54,061 nt of DNA from positions 1-54,061 of the forward strand of contig NZ_JAERRK010000033.1 of assembly GCF_016741775.1 (NCBI RefSeq). The letters run 5' to 3'. This stretch comes from Streptomyces actinomycinicus. GTDB lineage: Bacteria > Actinomycetota > Actinomycetes > Streptomycetales > Streptomycetaceae. Position numbers and translations under genes: made by a program. Positions 8,294 to 16,386 of this stretch are shown here, piece after piece (position 1 is the stretch's first letter; every line of letters starts with the position of its first letter). A model generated the notes under the pieces. That model did not search any database. It had not been told where the DNA came from and was given only the letters and a program-made list of their open reading frames with translations.

Positions 8294-8368
8294 CCCGAGG
8301 GCCGGGGCGGTGTGGGGGGGGAACCAAGCGGCACGCTTGGTTCCCCCCACACCGCCCCGACGCTCGGG
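8294..8368. terminator. Very long hairpin, possibly a bidirectional terminator
   Basis: A 24-bp arm (8304-8329, G-run with a two-base bulge) pairs with 8335-8358 across the loop GGCAC. An outer CCCGAG (8294-8299) / CTCGGG (8363-8368) extends it. It lies 244 bases past the stop of the nuclease-like gene and ~350 bases before the next gene. As DNA it could also form a cruciform. Confidence 0.55.
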
Positions 8369-8718
8369 GCTGGTTGTTGGCCAGCTTTCCCTCTTTGACT
8401 ACGCCCTGGCAAGGCAACCTTGAACACCCGTGAGCCGGGGCCCCGCCGTCTGGCTCCATGGCGCGGGCAACAAGCATGGCCGGCGGCGTAGGACTGCTCG
8501 AAGCAGACTGTTCTTGGTCCCTCAGCGGTTCCTGGAACGCGGGTGAGCCGAGGGCCCGCACGGGGGGTGTGGACCGTGGCATGCTGCTCGTCACCGGGCA
8601 CGGAAGCCGTCAACTTCCGTGCACCCACCGGTTTTTGCGGCCAGTAGCACATCACCGTGCGGGCTGCCGGCGTCTCCGTGGCCGGCGGTCCGCCCGTATG
8701 CCAGGGAGGTACTTCGTC

Positions 8719-8988
8719 ATGTCCAGCATCCGTGAGGGCGCGCTGGCGCCCGTCCCCGACCGCGCCCGGCCCGGCCGGGCACCGGTCAGCGCCGCGCAGG
8801 CATGCGGCGTCAGTGTCTTCCCGCTGCTCGGCGCGGGGCTCGCCCTCGCCGGTATGCCGGTGCGCGAGGTGCTCGTCCTCCTCGCCGGGTGCGGAGCGAT
8901 CGGTGCCGCCGTGTACGCGGTCGGCGGGGGTGGCCGGCGGCTGCTGGAGGCCTTCGCGGCCGCCGTGACCGCCGCCGCCCGCAAGTGA
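8719..8988 (+). CDS. Small hydrophobic protein of unknown function
   Basis: An 89-residue protein starting MSSIREGALAPVPDRARPGR. The ATG at 8719 is eight bases after a strong GGGAGGT ribosome site at 8704-8710 and is preferred over the ATG at 8698. Residues ~29-73 are hydrophobic and glycine/alanine-rich (VSVFPLLGAGLALAG, then VLVLLAGCGAIGAAVYAVGG), consistent with one or two membrane helices. It is followed 14 bases later by the broken XRE regulator, suggesting a former operon. The bases TTGCGGCCAGTAGC upstream (8636-8649) are repeated from 8267-8280. Confidence 0.6.
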   Translation: MSSIREGALAPVPDRARPGRAPVSAAQACGVSVFPLLGAGLALAGMPVREVLVLLAGCGAIGAAVYAVGGGGRRLLEAFAAAVTAAARK

Positions 8989-9002
8989 GAGGGGCTGGTG
9001 AG

Positions 9003-9741
9003 ATGCGTCCGGTGAAGACCGCCCCCGCTGGCCCGCACCACGCCGCGCTGGCGCACCGCCTTCACGAGTTCCGGCAGCGGGCCGGGCTCACCTTTGCCGA
9101 ACTCGCCGAGCGCACCACGGCGCTCGGCGACCCGGCCTTGGCCGTCTCGGCCGCGACGCTCAAGCGTGCGGCCGGCTGCCGCACCCTGCCGAAGCAGACC
9201 ACCGTCGTGGCCTACGCACGCGGCTGCGGCGCCACGCCGGAGGAGGAGCGCAGGGCATTGCGTCTGTGGGCGCGAGCGAGGGCCAAGGACCGCGGGATCC
9301 TGCGCCAGCTCCACCCGCCCGCGGTACACAACATCCGCTCCCGCCGGGAGTTCACCGCCGCGCTCGCGGCCGTCTACGAGAGCGCCGGTGCCCCGCCGCT
9401 GCGCACCGTCCAGCAGCGCGCCGGGACTGTCCCGCAGCCCGCGGGGGTTGCCTATGAGAGCGAGGTGTTCCTGCTTCCCCTCGGGACCTGCTGGCGCATC
9501 GCCAACCGGCGGATCAAACTGCCCGCCTGGAAGCACTGCCAAGCTCGCCGACCTGCACAAGAACCTGTTCGGCTCCGCACGGCGCAACGGTCTCGCCCCC
9601 GACACCGGGCTCGACGGGATCCTCGTGTCCGGCGACGGCTCCGTACAGCTCGTGCAGATGACGTTTGCCTACCCCGAGCCGTCTTCCCGGTCCCTGAAGG
9701 TCCGCGGGTCCCGGCGCAGCAAACGACGCGGGCGCGGCTGA
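9003..9741 (+). pseudogene. Frameshifted helix-turn-helix regulator
   Basis: From ATG 9003 (GGGGCTGG upstream) the frame reads LHEFRQRAGLTFAELAERT, a Streptomyces-type HTH opening. It continues through RRALRLWARARA and a second HTH-like region RSRREFTAALAAVYESAG to LGTCWRIANRR. At about 9525-9540 the sensible frame changes: KLADLHKNLFGSARRNGLAP continues in another frame to a TGA at 9741, while the first frame runs on into the antisense of the next gene. It is either a single-base frameshift in one gene or a deletion fusing two genes. Confidence 0.6.
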
Positions 9742-9809
9742 ACCGTCGTGGCGAGCGGAATCGACATTGCCCACGCCCTCCTCAATCCGGCTACGGGCCC
9801 AAGGTCCTG

Positions 9810-9841
9810 ACGCCCCGCCGCGCGGGAGCGTGGCGGGGCGT
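9810..9841. terminator. Bidirectional hairpin terminator
   Basis: ACGCCCCGCC (9810-9819) pairs perfectly with GGCGGGGCGT (9832-9841). It sits between the convergent ends at 9741 (plus) and 9854 (minus). Confidence 0.75.
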
Positions 9842-9853
9842 TGACGGTGGACG

Positions 9854-10282
9854 CTATGCGGTCTTGCAGTACGCGCCGATGGCGGCGTTGATCTGCTTGG
9901 CCTCGGCCGGGCTCACAGTGTGCGCGCTGTTGCTGAACCGGGCCTGCGCGACGTCGTCAACCTTCGGCGACTTGCCGTTGAGGGCGGAGCACTGGTTACG
10001 GGTGTTATCGATGGCCTTGTCGGGGTCAGCGACCAGGGCGGGGTTCACCTTGCGCAGTGCGGCCAGCAGGTCGGTACGGGCCTGGCCGGTGGGCGCGGCC
10101 GGAATGCCGGCGACGGCGACCGGGTCGGACGCCTTGGACGCGGTGGGCGAGGCCTTGGACGCGGTGGCCGAAGGGGTCGGCGTCTTGGCGGGCTTGGTGC
10201 TGCCGTCGTCGCTGCTGCCGCACGCGGTGAGCGTGGCGGCCAGGGCGAGGGCGGCGAGCGTGGTCATGGTGGCGCGGTTCAT
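9854..10282 (-). CDS. Secreted lipoprotein of unknown function
   Basis: 142 residues. The start MNRATMTTLAALALAATLTACG is a lipoprotein signal peptide with lipobox LTAC, so the mature protein is expected to be anchored outside the membrane through its cysteine. A Ser/Thr/Pro/Ala-rich linker (SSDDGSTKPAKTPTPSATAS) precedes a compact C-terminal domain containing two cysteines (RNQC and AYCKTA) that may form a disulfide. ATG 10282 is chosen over the upstream in-frame start because it begins the signal peptide and follows GGGGA. No catalytic motif is seen. Confidence 0.7.
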   Translation of the reverse strand: MNRATMTTLAALALAATLTACGSSDDGSTKPAKTPTPSATASKASPTASKASDPVAVAGIPAAPTGQARTDLLAALRKVNPALVADPDKAIDNTRNQCSALNGKSPKVDDVAQARFSNSAHTVSPAEAKQINAAIGAYCKTA

Positions 10283-10603
10283 GTGGTCCCCAGGTGGTGC
10301 TGATAGTTCGCGTGATGCGACTCGCGAGGGGCCCAAATGGTTGCACGGTACATGCGCATGCCGTCGAAGGTGTGCCTCGGTTTTCCGTCAGGGAAGGCCC
10401 TCGGACTTGCCAACCTCGCCGACGGGACTGGTTTCGTGCCCTTCCGCCCCGGCCAGGGCCCGCGACCCCGACCGCGGCTTCCGCCACTCCACGTTGAGGC
10501 GCACATTTCGCGTACCGATTGCAAGCAGGCGGCGTGCCCTCGCCTGGCATGGGCGTGCGCGCACGCGGGGCGCGCCTAACGGGAACATGCCGCCAGCTCA
10601 GAT

Positions 10604-10635
10604 CCTCTACCCCCGGTAGAGGGGGGCGGTAGAGT
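10604..10635 (+). promoter_or_regulatory. Operator/promoter of toxin-antitoxin pair 1
   Basis: CCTCTACC (10604-10611) and GGTAGAGG (10615-10622) form an inverted repeat, and the half-site GGTAGAG recurs at 10628-10634. The last copy overlaps TAGAGT (10630-10635), a reasonable -10 box ending six bases before the ATG at 10642. That spacing would fit a leaderless transcript. Autorepression by the ribbon-helix-helix antitoxin is expected. Confidence 0.55.
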
Positions 10636-10641
10636 GGGGGT

Positions 10642-10917
10642 ATGGCAGCAGACGAGACGAGCATCAAGGTGAGCACGGCAGCTCGGGACCGGCTCGCCCA
10701 GCTGGCGGCCGAGCACGGCACCACGATCCGCAGCCTGGTGGAAGACCTCGCGCAGAGCACGCCGACGCAGGCCGAGTACGCCGAGCGTGCCGAGCTGGCC
10801 CGCGCCGAGCTCGCCTCCGCCCTCGGCAGCGCGCCGAGCCCTGAGGCGGAGGAGAAGGCTCGGGCGCTGCTGGAGCGCCTGGGCGGCGCCGCGCACGGCC
10901 CGCGGGCGGCCGCGTAG
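10642..10917 (+). CDS. Ribbon-helix-helix antitoxin
   Basis: A 91-residue protein. Residues 6-35 (TSIKVSTAARDRLAQLAAEH then TTIRSLVEDLAQ) are the beta strand and two helices of a ribbon-helix-helix DNA-binding fold, as in CopG/VapB-type antitoxins. The C-terminal half is charged and helical, as expected of the toxin-binding tail. Its TAG shares a G with the GTG of the next gene (TAGTG), so the two are translationally coupled. It probably neutralises the PIN-like partner and represses its own promoter. Confidence 0.7.
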   Translation: MAADETSIKVSTAARDRLAQLAAEHGTTIRSLVEDLAQSTPTQAEYAERAELARAELASALGSAPSPEAEEKARALLERLGGAAHGPRAAA

Positions 10918-11315
10918 TGGCGGGCATCGCCGTCGTCCTGGACCACACGACCGCGGGGGCGCTGTACGACCCGAAGGACCCGTTCAACGAGGCCGTCGCC
11001 GCCTTCTACGTTCAGGCCTCCGGCGGACTCGGTGACCTGTACGCACCGGTGCTGTCGTTGACGGCCGGCGACACGGAGCGGCCCGGGCTGCTCGGCTACA
11101 TCAAGGGGCTGCGGTTCATCCGGATCGAGGCCTTCGACACCGACGCCGCGGTCACCGCCACCGAACTCCTGCGCTTCGGGCACTCGTGGGCCGCCGTCCA
11201 CGCCATCCACGCCGCCCGCCCCTCCCCCGCCCACCCCACCGGCCGGTACCTCCTCACCCTCACACCCAAGGCCTACGCCGGCACCGGCGTCGAAGTCGTC
11301 CACCCCGACCAGTAA
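10917..11315 (+). CDS. PIN-like toxin
   Basis: A 132-residue protein starting with GTG. AVVLDHTT at the N terminus gives the first acidic residue typical of PIN ribonucleases. SLTAGDTERPGLLGYI may supply the second, and HSWAAVHAIHAA followed by GRYLLTLTPKAYAG matches the C-terminal core. The match is diverged: a clear third aspartate is not seen in the usual place, so activity is uncertain. Pairing and overlap with a ribbon-helix-helix antitoxin is the main evidence. The same architecture recurs at 37258-37895. Confidence 0.6.
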   Translation: MAGIAVVLDHTTAGALYDPKDPFNEAVAAFYVQASGGLGDLYAPVLSLTAGDTERPGLLGYIKGLRFIRIEAFDTDAAVTATELLRFGHSWAAVHAIHAARPSPAHPTGRYLLTLTPKAYAGTGVEVVHPDQ

Positions 11316-11442
11316 CCGCCAGCCGCCCCGGCGGCAAATCGATCGTCGCGTTGCTCCGGCGGCGGTACCCGCTCCTGACTGTCCCGGGGGGCGGCTGGTG
11401 CTTCGCCGTGCACCCGGCGTCCCCCCGTGAACGAGCCGAGCT

Positions 11443-11637
11443 CTACCGGCGGCGGTCACGCCACCAGGCGAGCCGGTGAGCGGACTCCTGGGGAAAGACT
11501 GACTGAAGCGCGACGACGAGCAGGCCCAGCCCGAGGCAGCCGAAGGCCGCAACGGCCAACCACCACGGTGCACCGGTCAGCGCTACCGCTGTGCCGGTGA
11601 CGCCGGTGGCCAGGCACGAGATCAGCGGTCGGTGCAT
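11443..11637 (-). CDS. Small two-helix membrane protein
   Basis: 64 residues from MHRPLISCLATGVTGTAVAL to HRLAWWRDRRR. Two hydrophobic segments (residues ~5-20 and ~24-44) and a basic C terminus suggest both ends in the cytoplasm. GGGGGAGA lies 8 bases before the ATG at 11637, which is preferred to the longer in-frame start at 11754. It follows the large gene starting at 13409 with a 114-base gap and may be the last gene of that operon. Confidence 0.6.
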   Translation of the reverse strand: MHRPLISCLATGVTGTAVALTGAPWWLAVAAFGCLGLGLLVVALQSVFPQESAHRLAWWRDRRR

Positions 11638-11750
11638 TGCGAGGTCTCCCCCATTCAGACGGGCGCGCCGTGGCGGTGCGCGAATGCCGTGCCCGGATTG
11701 TGTGCCGAGCGTGCATCCACTCATAGGAGAGAGGGGCCTTCTGTGTATCG

Positions 11751-13409
11751 TCACATGCGGAATCCGTACTGATCGAAGGCGCGGTGCCAGGCCTGCTCCA
11801 TCGCCTGCTCAAGGATCAGGGAGCTTCGGCTGTGGGCCGCAGTGGCTAGCCACTGGACGAGGTCGGGCGGGGTGCCGGCGGCGAGTTCGGCGGCCACCGA
11901 TCCCCCGGGCCATGTCCACGTGGCCCGGGCCACGTGGAACTTGGGCCTCTTGTGCCGGGGGTAGTTCCGGGTGAGGCGGTGGAACTCAGGGGCGTTGCCA
12001 CGCGCGTCCTTCAGCTTCAGCAGGTGAAGCGGACTGGCCTCCTTCCCTGCGGCCCAGGCGATGACGTCGTCCATGACCTTCAGAGTCGTGGCGCGCGCTT
12101 CGGCCATGGCCCGATGCTGTTCCTCGGCGGTGATGAAGCCGAAGCGGCGTGCCCGGTCAGCGGGGAGGTCCAGAGCGACCCGCACGGAGGGCTCCTCGGC
12201 GAAAGTGTGGTTCCAGTCGATGAGGACGGCCTCGATGAAGCCGGTGACCTTGTCGGGGTGCAGCCCGGCGGCTGCGGCGGCCACGGGTTCGAAGCCGGGA
12301 ACGGGTTCGAACCCGGACGTGCCCTGCTGGCGCTGGAGCGGCCAGAAGGCCTGCCGGCTTCGGTAGGGGAAGGCCAGCAGGCTGCCGTCTGCGACCCACG
12401 AGGCATACAGTTCACAGGCGTGCCGGGAGGCGCTGCGGGGGGCGCGAGCACACCAGGCGGCCGGTGTGCGCAGCAGCCACAGGGGAGTCCCTGACTCTTC
12501 CATCACGCCGGCGGCTGGGTCGCCTTTCGTACGCCCGACCAGCCAGTCCTCGAAGTATTCGAGGTTCACTCGGCGCTCGGCGCGCCAGACCGCTGCCCCG
12601 CCCCGGCCGGTCCAGTCGTAACTCGTGATCCCGTGCCGCCGCCGGAACGGTCTGCCTTCCCAGTCGGTCTTGAGCCATTCCTTGTACACCGTGTTCCAGG
12701 CGTCGCCCTGCTCGTACAGGGCCTGCTCGACGTCCTCGGCGCCGGGGCCGGTGAGAAAGCGGCGGGCTGCGGCAGTTGCCATCCGGAACCGCTTCGTCGC
12801 ATGCCATGCCTCGTTGAGTTCCAGGGCTTCCGCGACACGCAGGAGGTGCTGGTCGTCGGGATCTTGGGGGGTGCTGGACAGCCGGTGGCCGGCTCGCACC
12901 ACTTCTGCCTCCTTCAGCCAGGCCTTCTCCGGGGCGGTGGAGCTTGCGGCCACCGCCAGTCGCCACAGGCCGAGTGCGGCGCCATGGCGCAGCAGGGGGA
13001 GCAGGCCGGTGAGGAAGGGGTCGGTGAAGGGTTCGGCCTGGGCGATGGCGGTCGTCACCGCATCCGTGAGCAGGCGGCTCTGGTAGTCCCGGTGGGCGCG
13101 CGGGTGCTGTCCGGGTAGCTGCAGGGAGACGGCGCGGGCCCGCACCAGCAGGCTGGCGGGCGCGCGCACCCGCAAAGGGACGTCGTGTCTGGGGTCGCCT
13201 CGCCAACGCGGGGGCGGCGGGTAGCGCAGCACGGTGGAGATGTGGGTCATCCGGTCCTCGGGATGTCTCTGTTCCTGCAAGGCGACGTGCTCGGTGAGCA
13301 GCCGGCGGATCGTCGCGTCCCGTGACGTCCCGTGCCGGGCCATGATCTGTGTCAATGCCTCAAGGGCGCTGGGCGCGATACGTACGTTGGTCTCTGCGTT
13401 GCCGGACAC
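11751..13409 (-). CDS. Large hypothetical protein with N-terminal ribbon-helix-helix motif
   Basis: 552 residues, GTG start one base after the TGA of the preceding minus-strand gene. GAGGAGGGG provides a ribosome site within the end of that gene. Residues ~8-45 (NVRIAPSALEALTQIMARHG then SRDATIRRLLTEHV) read as a ribbon-helix-helix DNA-binding motif. The remaining ~500 residues are rich in Trp and Arg, largely helical, and match no family I recognise. Segments such as EEPSVRVALDLPADRARRFG look well folded. It forms a coupled pair with the 13411-14274 gene. A plasmid or telomere-associated function is possible but unsupported. Confidence 0.6.
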   Translation of the reverse strand: MSGNAETNVRIAPSALEALTQIMARHGTSRDATIRRLLTEHVALQEQRHPEDRMTHISTVLRYPPPPRWRGDPRHDVPLRVRAPASLLVRARAVSLQLPGQHPRAHRDYQSRLLTDAVTTAIAQAEPFTDPFLTGLLPLLRHGAALGLWRLAVAASSTAPEKAWLKEAEVVRAGHRLSSTPQDPDDQHLLRVAEALELNEAWHATKRFRMATAAARRFLTGPGAEDVEQALYEQGDAWNTVYKEWLKTDWEGRPFRRRHGITSYDWTGRGGAAVWRAERRVNLEYFEDWLVGRTKGDPAAGVMEESGTPLWLLRTPAAWCARAPRSASRHACELYASWVADGSLLAFPYRSRQAFWPLQRQQGTSGFEPVPGFEPVAAAAAGLHPDKVTGFIEAVLIDWNHTFAEEPSVRVALDLPADRARRFGFITAEEQHRAMAEARATTLKVMDDVIAWAAGKEASPLHLLKLKDARGNAPEFHRLTRNYPRHKRPKFHVARATWTWPGGSVAAELAAGTPPDLVQWLATAAHSRSSLILEQAMEQAWHRAFDQYGFRM

Positions 13410-13410
13410 C

Positions 13411-14274
13411 TCACCCCTCCTCTGCTCTCCCGTCGATGTGCAGCACCCGGTGGTGGCCCAGCGGCCCGAGGGTCTTCTTTCGGCGGCCGGGCCAGTCGGA
13501 TCGCTGTCCGTGGGCCTGGGCGCGCGCGGCGTAGTGCTCCTGCAGCCGGCTCAGCATGGTGTGGCAGTACTCCGCCAGCGGCCGGTGCTGGTCCTCGTCT
13601 ATGACGAAGGCGATGGTGTGGACGCCGCCGGTTTCCGCCATGGCCGCGCGGGGCTGGGACGCGCGCAGGTTGGGCCAGTAGCGGCCGTGCGCGAACCCGG
13701 AGGCTGCCCGCCAGACGGCGCACACCTTCACCGCGGGCAGGCCTGCGGCCGGTGCGGCGGTGAGCAGGATCTGGTGGGTCCTGGGCGCGGTCAGCGGGGC
13801 CAGGCCGAGCTGGTCGGCGATGGCGCGGATCTCGGCCCGGCGCTGCGCACCGCTCATGCCGCCGCCGGACGGGAGGTATCCGGTGTCCGTCTCGTGCTGA
13901 TGCCGGTTGCGCATGTCCTCGTCCCACAGCGACAGGGCGCGGCGCCGGCGCTCGCTGCGTCCGGTGCCGTCGAGGAGCCACAGGGCGGTGGCGAAATTCT
14001 CCAGGGCGCCGCGCAGCAGCGTCCAGGGGCTGGTCGGATCGACCTCGCCGGCCGCCGTCAGGCGGCGCAGCGCGTCGGCGTGGGCCAGGCCGGCGGTGTA
14101 GGAGCTGCGGATCAGGTGCGCGGCGCAGTACACGCCCAGCGGGGCATCGTCGGCGGCCAGGCTGCTGGCCGGTGCTGGTGCGGGCAGCTGCTGGTAGGCG
14201 TCCTCACCGCGGGCCTGCTCGATCGCGTGGAACAGCGGCAGAAGGTAGGCGCCCTGGAAGGCCTGCGTGCTCAT
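13411..14274 (-). CDS. Hypothetical protein coupled to the RHH gene
   Basis: 287 residues from ATG 14274 (MSTQAFQGAYLLPLFHAIEQ). It is a soluble, mostly helical protein with WTLLRGALENFATALWLLDG and ASGFAHGRYWPN. This resembles the helical hypothetical proteins of Streptomyces that carry R(G/A)xxEN and (A/F)H(G/A) helices, reminiscent of HEPN-type bundles, but I cannot confirm a family. No clear ribosome site precedes the ATG, so the transcript may be leaderless. The TGA at 13411-13413 abuts the GTG of the next gene. The upstream 170 bases are shared with the divergent 14444 gene. Confidence 0.55.
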   Translation of the reverse strand: MSTQAFQGAYLLPLFHAIEQARGEDAYQQLPAPAPASSLAADDAPLGVYCAAHLIRSSYTAGLAHADALRRLTAAGEVDPTSPWTLLRGALENFATALWLLDGTGRSERRRRALSLWDEDMRNRHQHETDTGYLPSGGGMSGAQRRAEIRAIADQLGLAPLTAPRTHQILLTAAPAAGLPAVKVCAVWRAASGFAHGRYWPNLRASQPRAAMAETGGVHTIAFVIDEDQHRPLAEYCHTMLSRLQEHYAARAQAHGQRSDWPGRRKKTLGPLGHHRVLHIDGRAEEG

Positions 14275-14443
14275 GCCCGGCAACGGTAGAACGCAACGCC
14301 CGCGCGAGGTAGCCGTTTTGACGCCCCCGGGGCCGGGCGTGCGGGCGAGAGCTGGGCTGGTGCCAGCCGCTCGTCCGGGTGGGCGAGGCGCGCTTTCTGG
14401 CCAGTACTCGCAGTAGCGGTACGTGAGGCCGTCTGGTGGGGGC

Positions 14444-14767
14444 ATGATCGCGGTTGTGTTACGCGACGACGTGCCCGCTTGCGTGCGGTGGGAGATCCTG
14501 ATGCACGAACGGTTCAGCGACGTGTGGACCTGCAAAGACCTCGGCCGCACGACCACTGCTGCGGACCTTGCCGAGCTGGGCCGGGCCGTCCTGGCCGCCT
14601 ACCTCGCCGGCCGGGACAGCCGGGGCGAAACGTTCCGCGTCGTCGTCCGCACCGACCACGGCAACCATGTCGTCATCACGGCCGACCAACTCACCGACCC
14701 CGGCTGGGAAGCCGACCCGGCCGTCTGCCAGGCGCTGCCCGCTTACCTCCGCAACGCCCTCACCTGA
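14444..14767 (+). CDS. Hypothetical protein
   Basis: 107 residues: MIAVVLRDDVPACVRWEILM, then WTCKDLGRTTTAADLAEL, then FRVVVRTDHGNHVVITADQL. The pattern of strands and one central helix suggests a small alpha/beta domain, but the family is not recognised. GGTGGGGGC precedes the ATG. Codon usage is typical of the host. The reading frame stays open after the TGA (see next entry). Confidence 0.55.
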   Translation: MIAVVLRDDVPACVRWEILMHERFSDVWTCKDLGRTTTAADLAELGRAVLAAYLAGRDSRGETFRVVVRTDHGNHVVITADQLTDPGWEADPAVCQALPAYLRNALT

Positions 14768-15073
14768 CGCCGGGGCCGTAAGGCTGCCGCACCGACCGGG
14801 GCGTTCCGCCGTCCTCCCCACCAGCGGCGCACGTTCACCGACCGCGCCCTCGCCGAGCGGTGGTGCAGCCACCACGCTGGACACGCCGTGCTCGGCCTGC
14901 TGTCGCCGCAGGAATTTTGCGCCGGCTGCGGGGATGACGGTCGCGCGCCTCCCCGGCCACCCGGCTGCGCCGGACGGGCATGGCAGGCTGTCTACCCGGG
15001 CCTGCCCGTGGCGTCGCTGGAGAGGCAGAGGTTCGTGATCCGGGCTCGTGGCGACATCACGCCGGCCAGCTGA
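14768..15073 (+). pseudogene. In-frame continuation after the TGA, Cys/His-rich
   Basis: Immediately after the TGA at 14765-14767 the same frame runs 101 more codons: TFTDRALAERWCSHHAGHAV, then QEFCAGCGDDG, ending RARGDITPAS. It looks coding and has a possible zinc site (C, HH, CAGC). No good start codon lies between; GTG 14888 would cut off half the motif. Either the upstream gene acquired a stop, or a separate truncated gene is present. The end overlaps the convergent CoiA-like gene by 82 bases, which weakens both terminal assignments. Confidence 0.35.
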
Positions 15074-16386
15074 CGGGCTTCCTGCTCATCACGCACCACA
15101 ATGTGCTGGAACTCCAGCTGCGGTGACAGACAAACCAGTTCGGGGCAGGGACGCACGATCCCGTACAGGACGCGCAGCTGCCCCGTCGTGAAGAGCGGGA
15201 TGCCGTATGCGAAGCTCTCGGACACCTGCGGCCTCTCGGGGATCTCCACCCGTACCTCTTCGTCGTGCCAGGCCCGTTCGGCGACCGCAGCGAACAGCTC
15301 GGCCCGCTGCCGTGGTTGCACGTCCTGCCACCACGCCCGCGCCACCTCCCCCGCCCGACCGGCCAGCTCCTGTAGCTTCGCGGCCTCCTGCTCGCGCTGC
15401 CGCCGCCATGCCTGCTCCAAGCGCCGCCGCTCCTGTGCCTGGGCGCGGCGGGTCTCTTCATCTTCGGGAGCCGGCACGGGCTGACTCTTGCGGCGCCGCT
15501 GGAGTTGCTGCCTGCGCTGGAGCTCTTGCTGCCAGCGTGCGGCGCGGCGGTCTGCGGCTTCCCGACGGACTCTGTCGGCCCGTTCGGCCCGTTCGGCCTG
15601 CTCCTGGCGTCTGCGGTCGTGCTCGTTCTGCGCGCGCTCGGACTGGGCGGAGGTCCACCACAGGCGACGCTGCACGTAGCGGCCGAGGCCGGAGCCGCGT
15701 GGTACGGACGTGTAGTGCGGCAGGCTGGCAACGGGGGTGACGCTGCCGGACAGCACCCATCTCACGAACCGCCCCAGGTCCTGCGGTTTGAACTCCCACG
15801 TCCCGGCGGCGGCGTCGAATCCTCCCAGTCCGTCGACCACCCTCCAACACTGCCCGTGCTGGTCGGGGGCGCTGACCAGTACGGCCGGGACCACGTCGAT
15901 CCACGGGGGTGCCTGGGGACCCGGGGACACCCAGCACACGCCGATGCCCTCGGCTGCGTAGCGGGCGGTGCGGGCCAGGATGTCCCGGTCGGTGATCGGT
16001 GAGAGCTGCGCTTCCCAGGCGATGCGCCTGCTGCCGTCGGGTGAGGACGCCATCACATCCGCGCGCCATGCGCCGTCACCTCCCGCCACCTCGAGGGCGG
16101 CATGCCATCCGGCGCTGCGGACCGCCGAGGCCAGCTCGAGCTTGAGCATGTGGTGTTCCCACGATTCGCCGCCCAGTTCGCAGGTGCCTTCGCGGCCCGG
16201 ATCGTGGCAGAAGAACCGCACCCCTTGCGGGGAGTGCTTGGCATGCACGGCCCACCCGCATCCGGGGCAGGCCAGGGGAACGCGGGGCCGCACCTTGTAG
16301 ACCTGAGCCCAGCCCATCGCGCACCCGAGATCAGGCTGGGTGGCATCCAATCGGCCGGCCTCTGGGTGCAGCGCGGTGAACGGCAC
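14992..16386 (-). CDS. CoiA-like nuclease domain protein with coiled coil
   Basis: 464 residues, GTG start. Residues 40-69 hold a possible zinc site (CPGC, FCHDPGREGTC). Residues 74-150 match the CoiA/PD-(D/E)XK layout: ESWEHHMLKLELASAVRSAG, WRADVMA (D110), RIAWEAQLSPIT (E125-x-Q127) and RYAAEGIGVCWVSPG. Residues ~250-350 are a highly charged coiled coil rich in Arg/Gln/Glu. A C-terminal domain of ~110 residues follows. CoiA relatives are linked to DNA uptake and processing in Firmicutes; in Streptomyces the role is unknown and a DNA-processing or defence role is inference. Confidence 0.65.
   Translation of the reverse strand: MPFTALHPEAGRLDATQPDLGCAMGWAQVYKVRPRVPLACPGCGWAVHAKHSPQGVRFFCHDPGREGTCELGGESWEHHMLKLELASAVRSAGWHAALEVAGGDGAWRADVMASSPDGSRRIAWEAQLSPITDRDILARTARYAAEGIGVCWVSPGPQAPPWIDVVPAVLVSAPDQHGQCWRVVDGLGGFDAAAGTWEFKPQDLGRFVRWVLSGSVTPVASLPHYTSVPRGSGLGRYVQRRLWWTSAQSERAQNEHDRRRQEQAERAERADRVRREAADRRAARWQQELQRRQQLQRRRKSQPVPAPEDEETRRAQAQERRRLEQAWRRQREQEAAKLQELAGRAGEVARAWWQDVQPRQRAELFAAVAERAWHDEEVRVEIPERPQVSESFAYGIPLFTTGQLRVLYGIVRPCPELVCLSPQLEFQHIVVRDEQEARQLAGVMSPRARITNLCLSSDATGRPG

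Noticed and set aside
8802..10619. 605-codon plus-strand frame presented as one protein
   Set aside because: Only the part from 9003 to ~9535 looks coding; the remainder is the antisense of the lipoprotein gene.
10026..11573. 515-codon minus-strand frame
   Set aside because: Runs antisense through the toxin-antitoxin genes and out of frame through the lipoprotein signal peptide.
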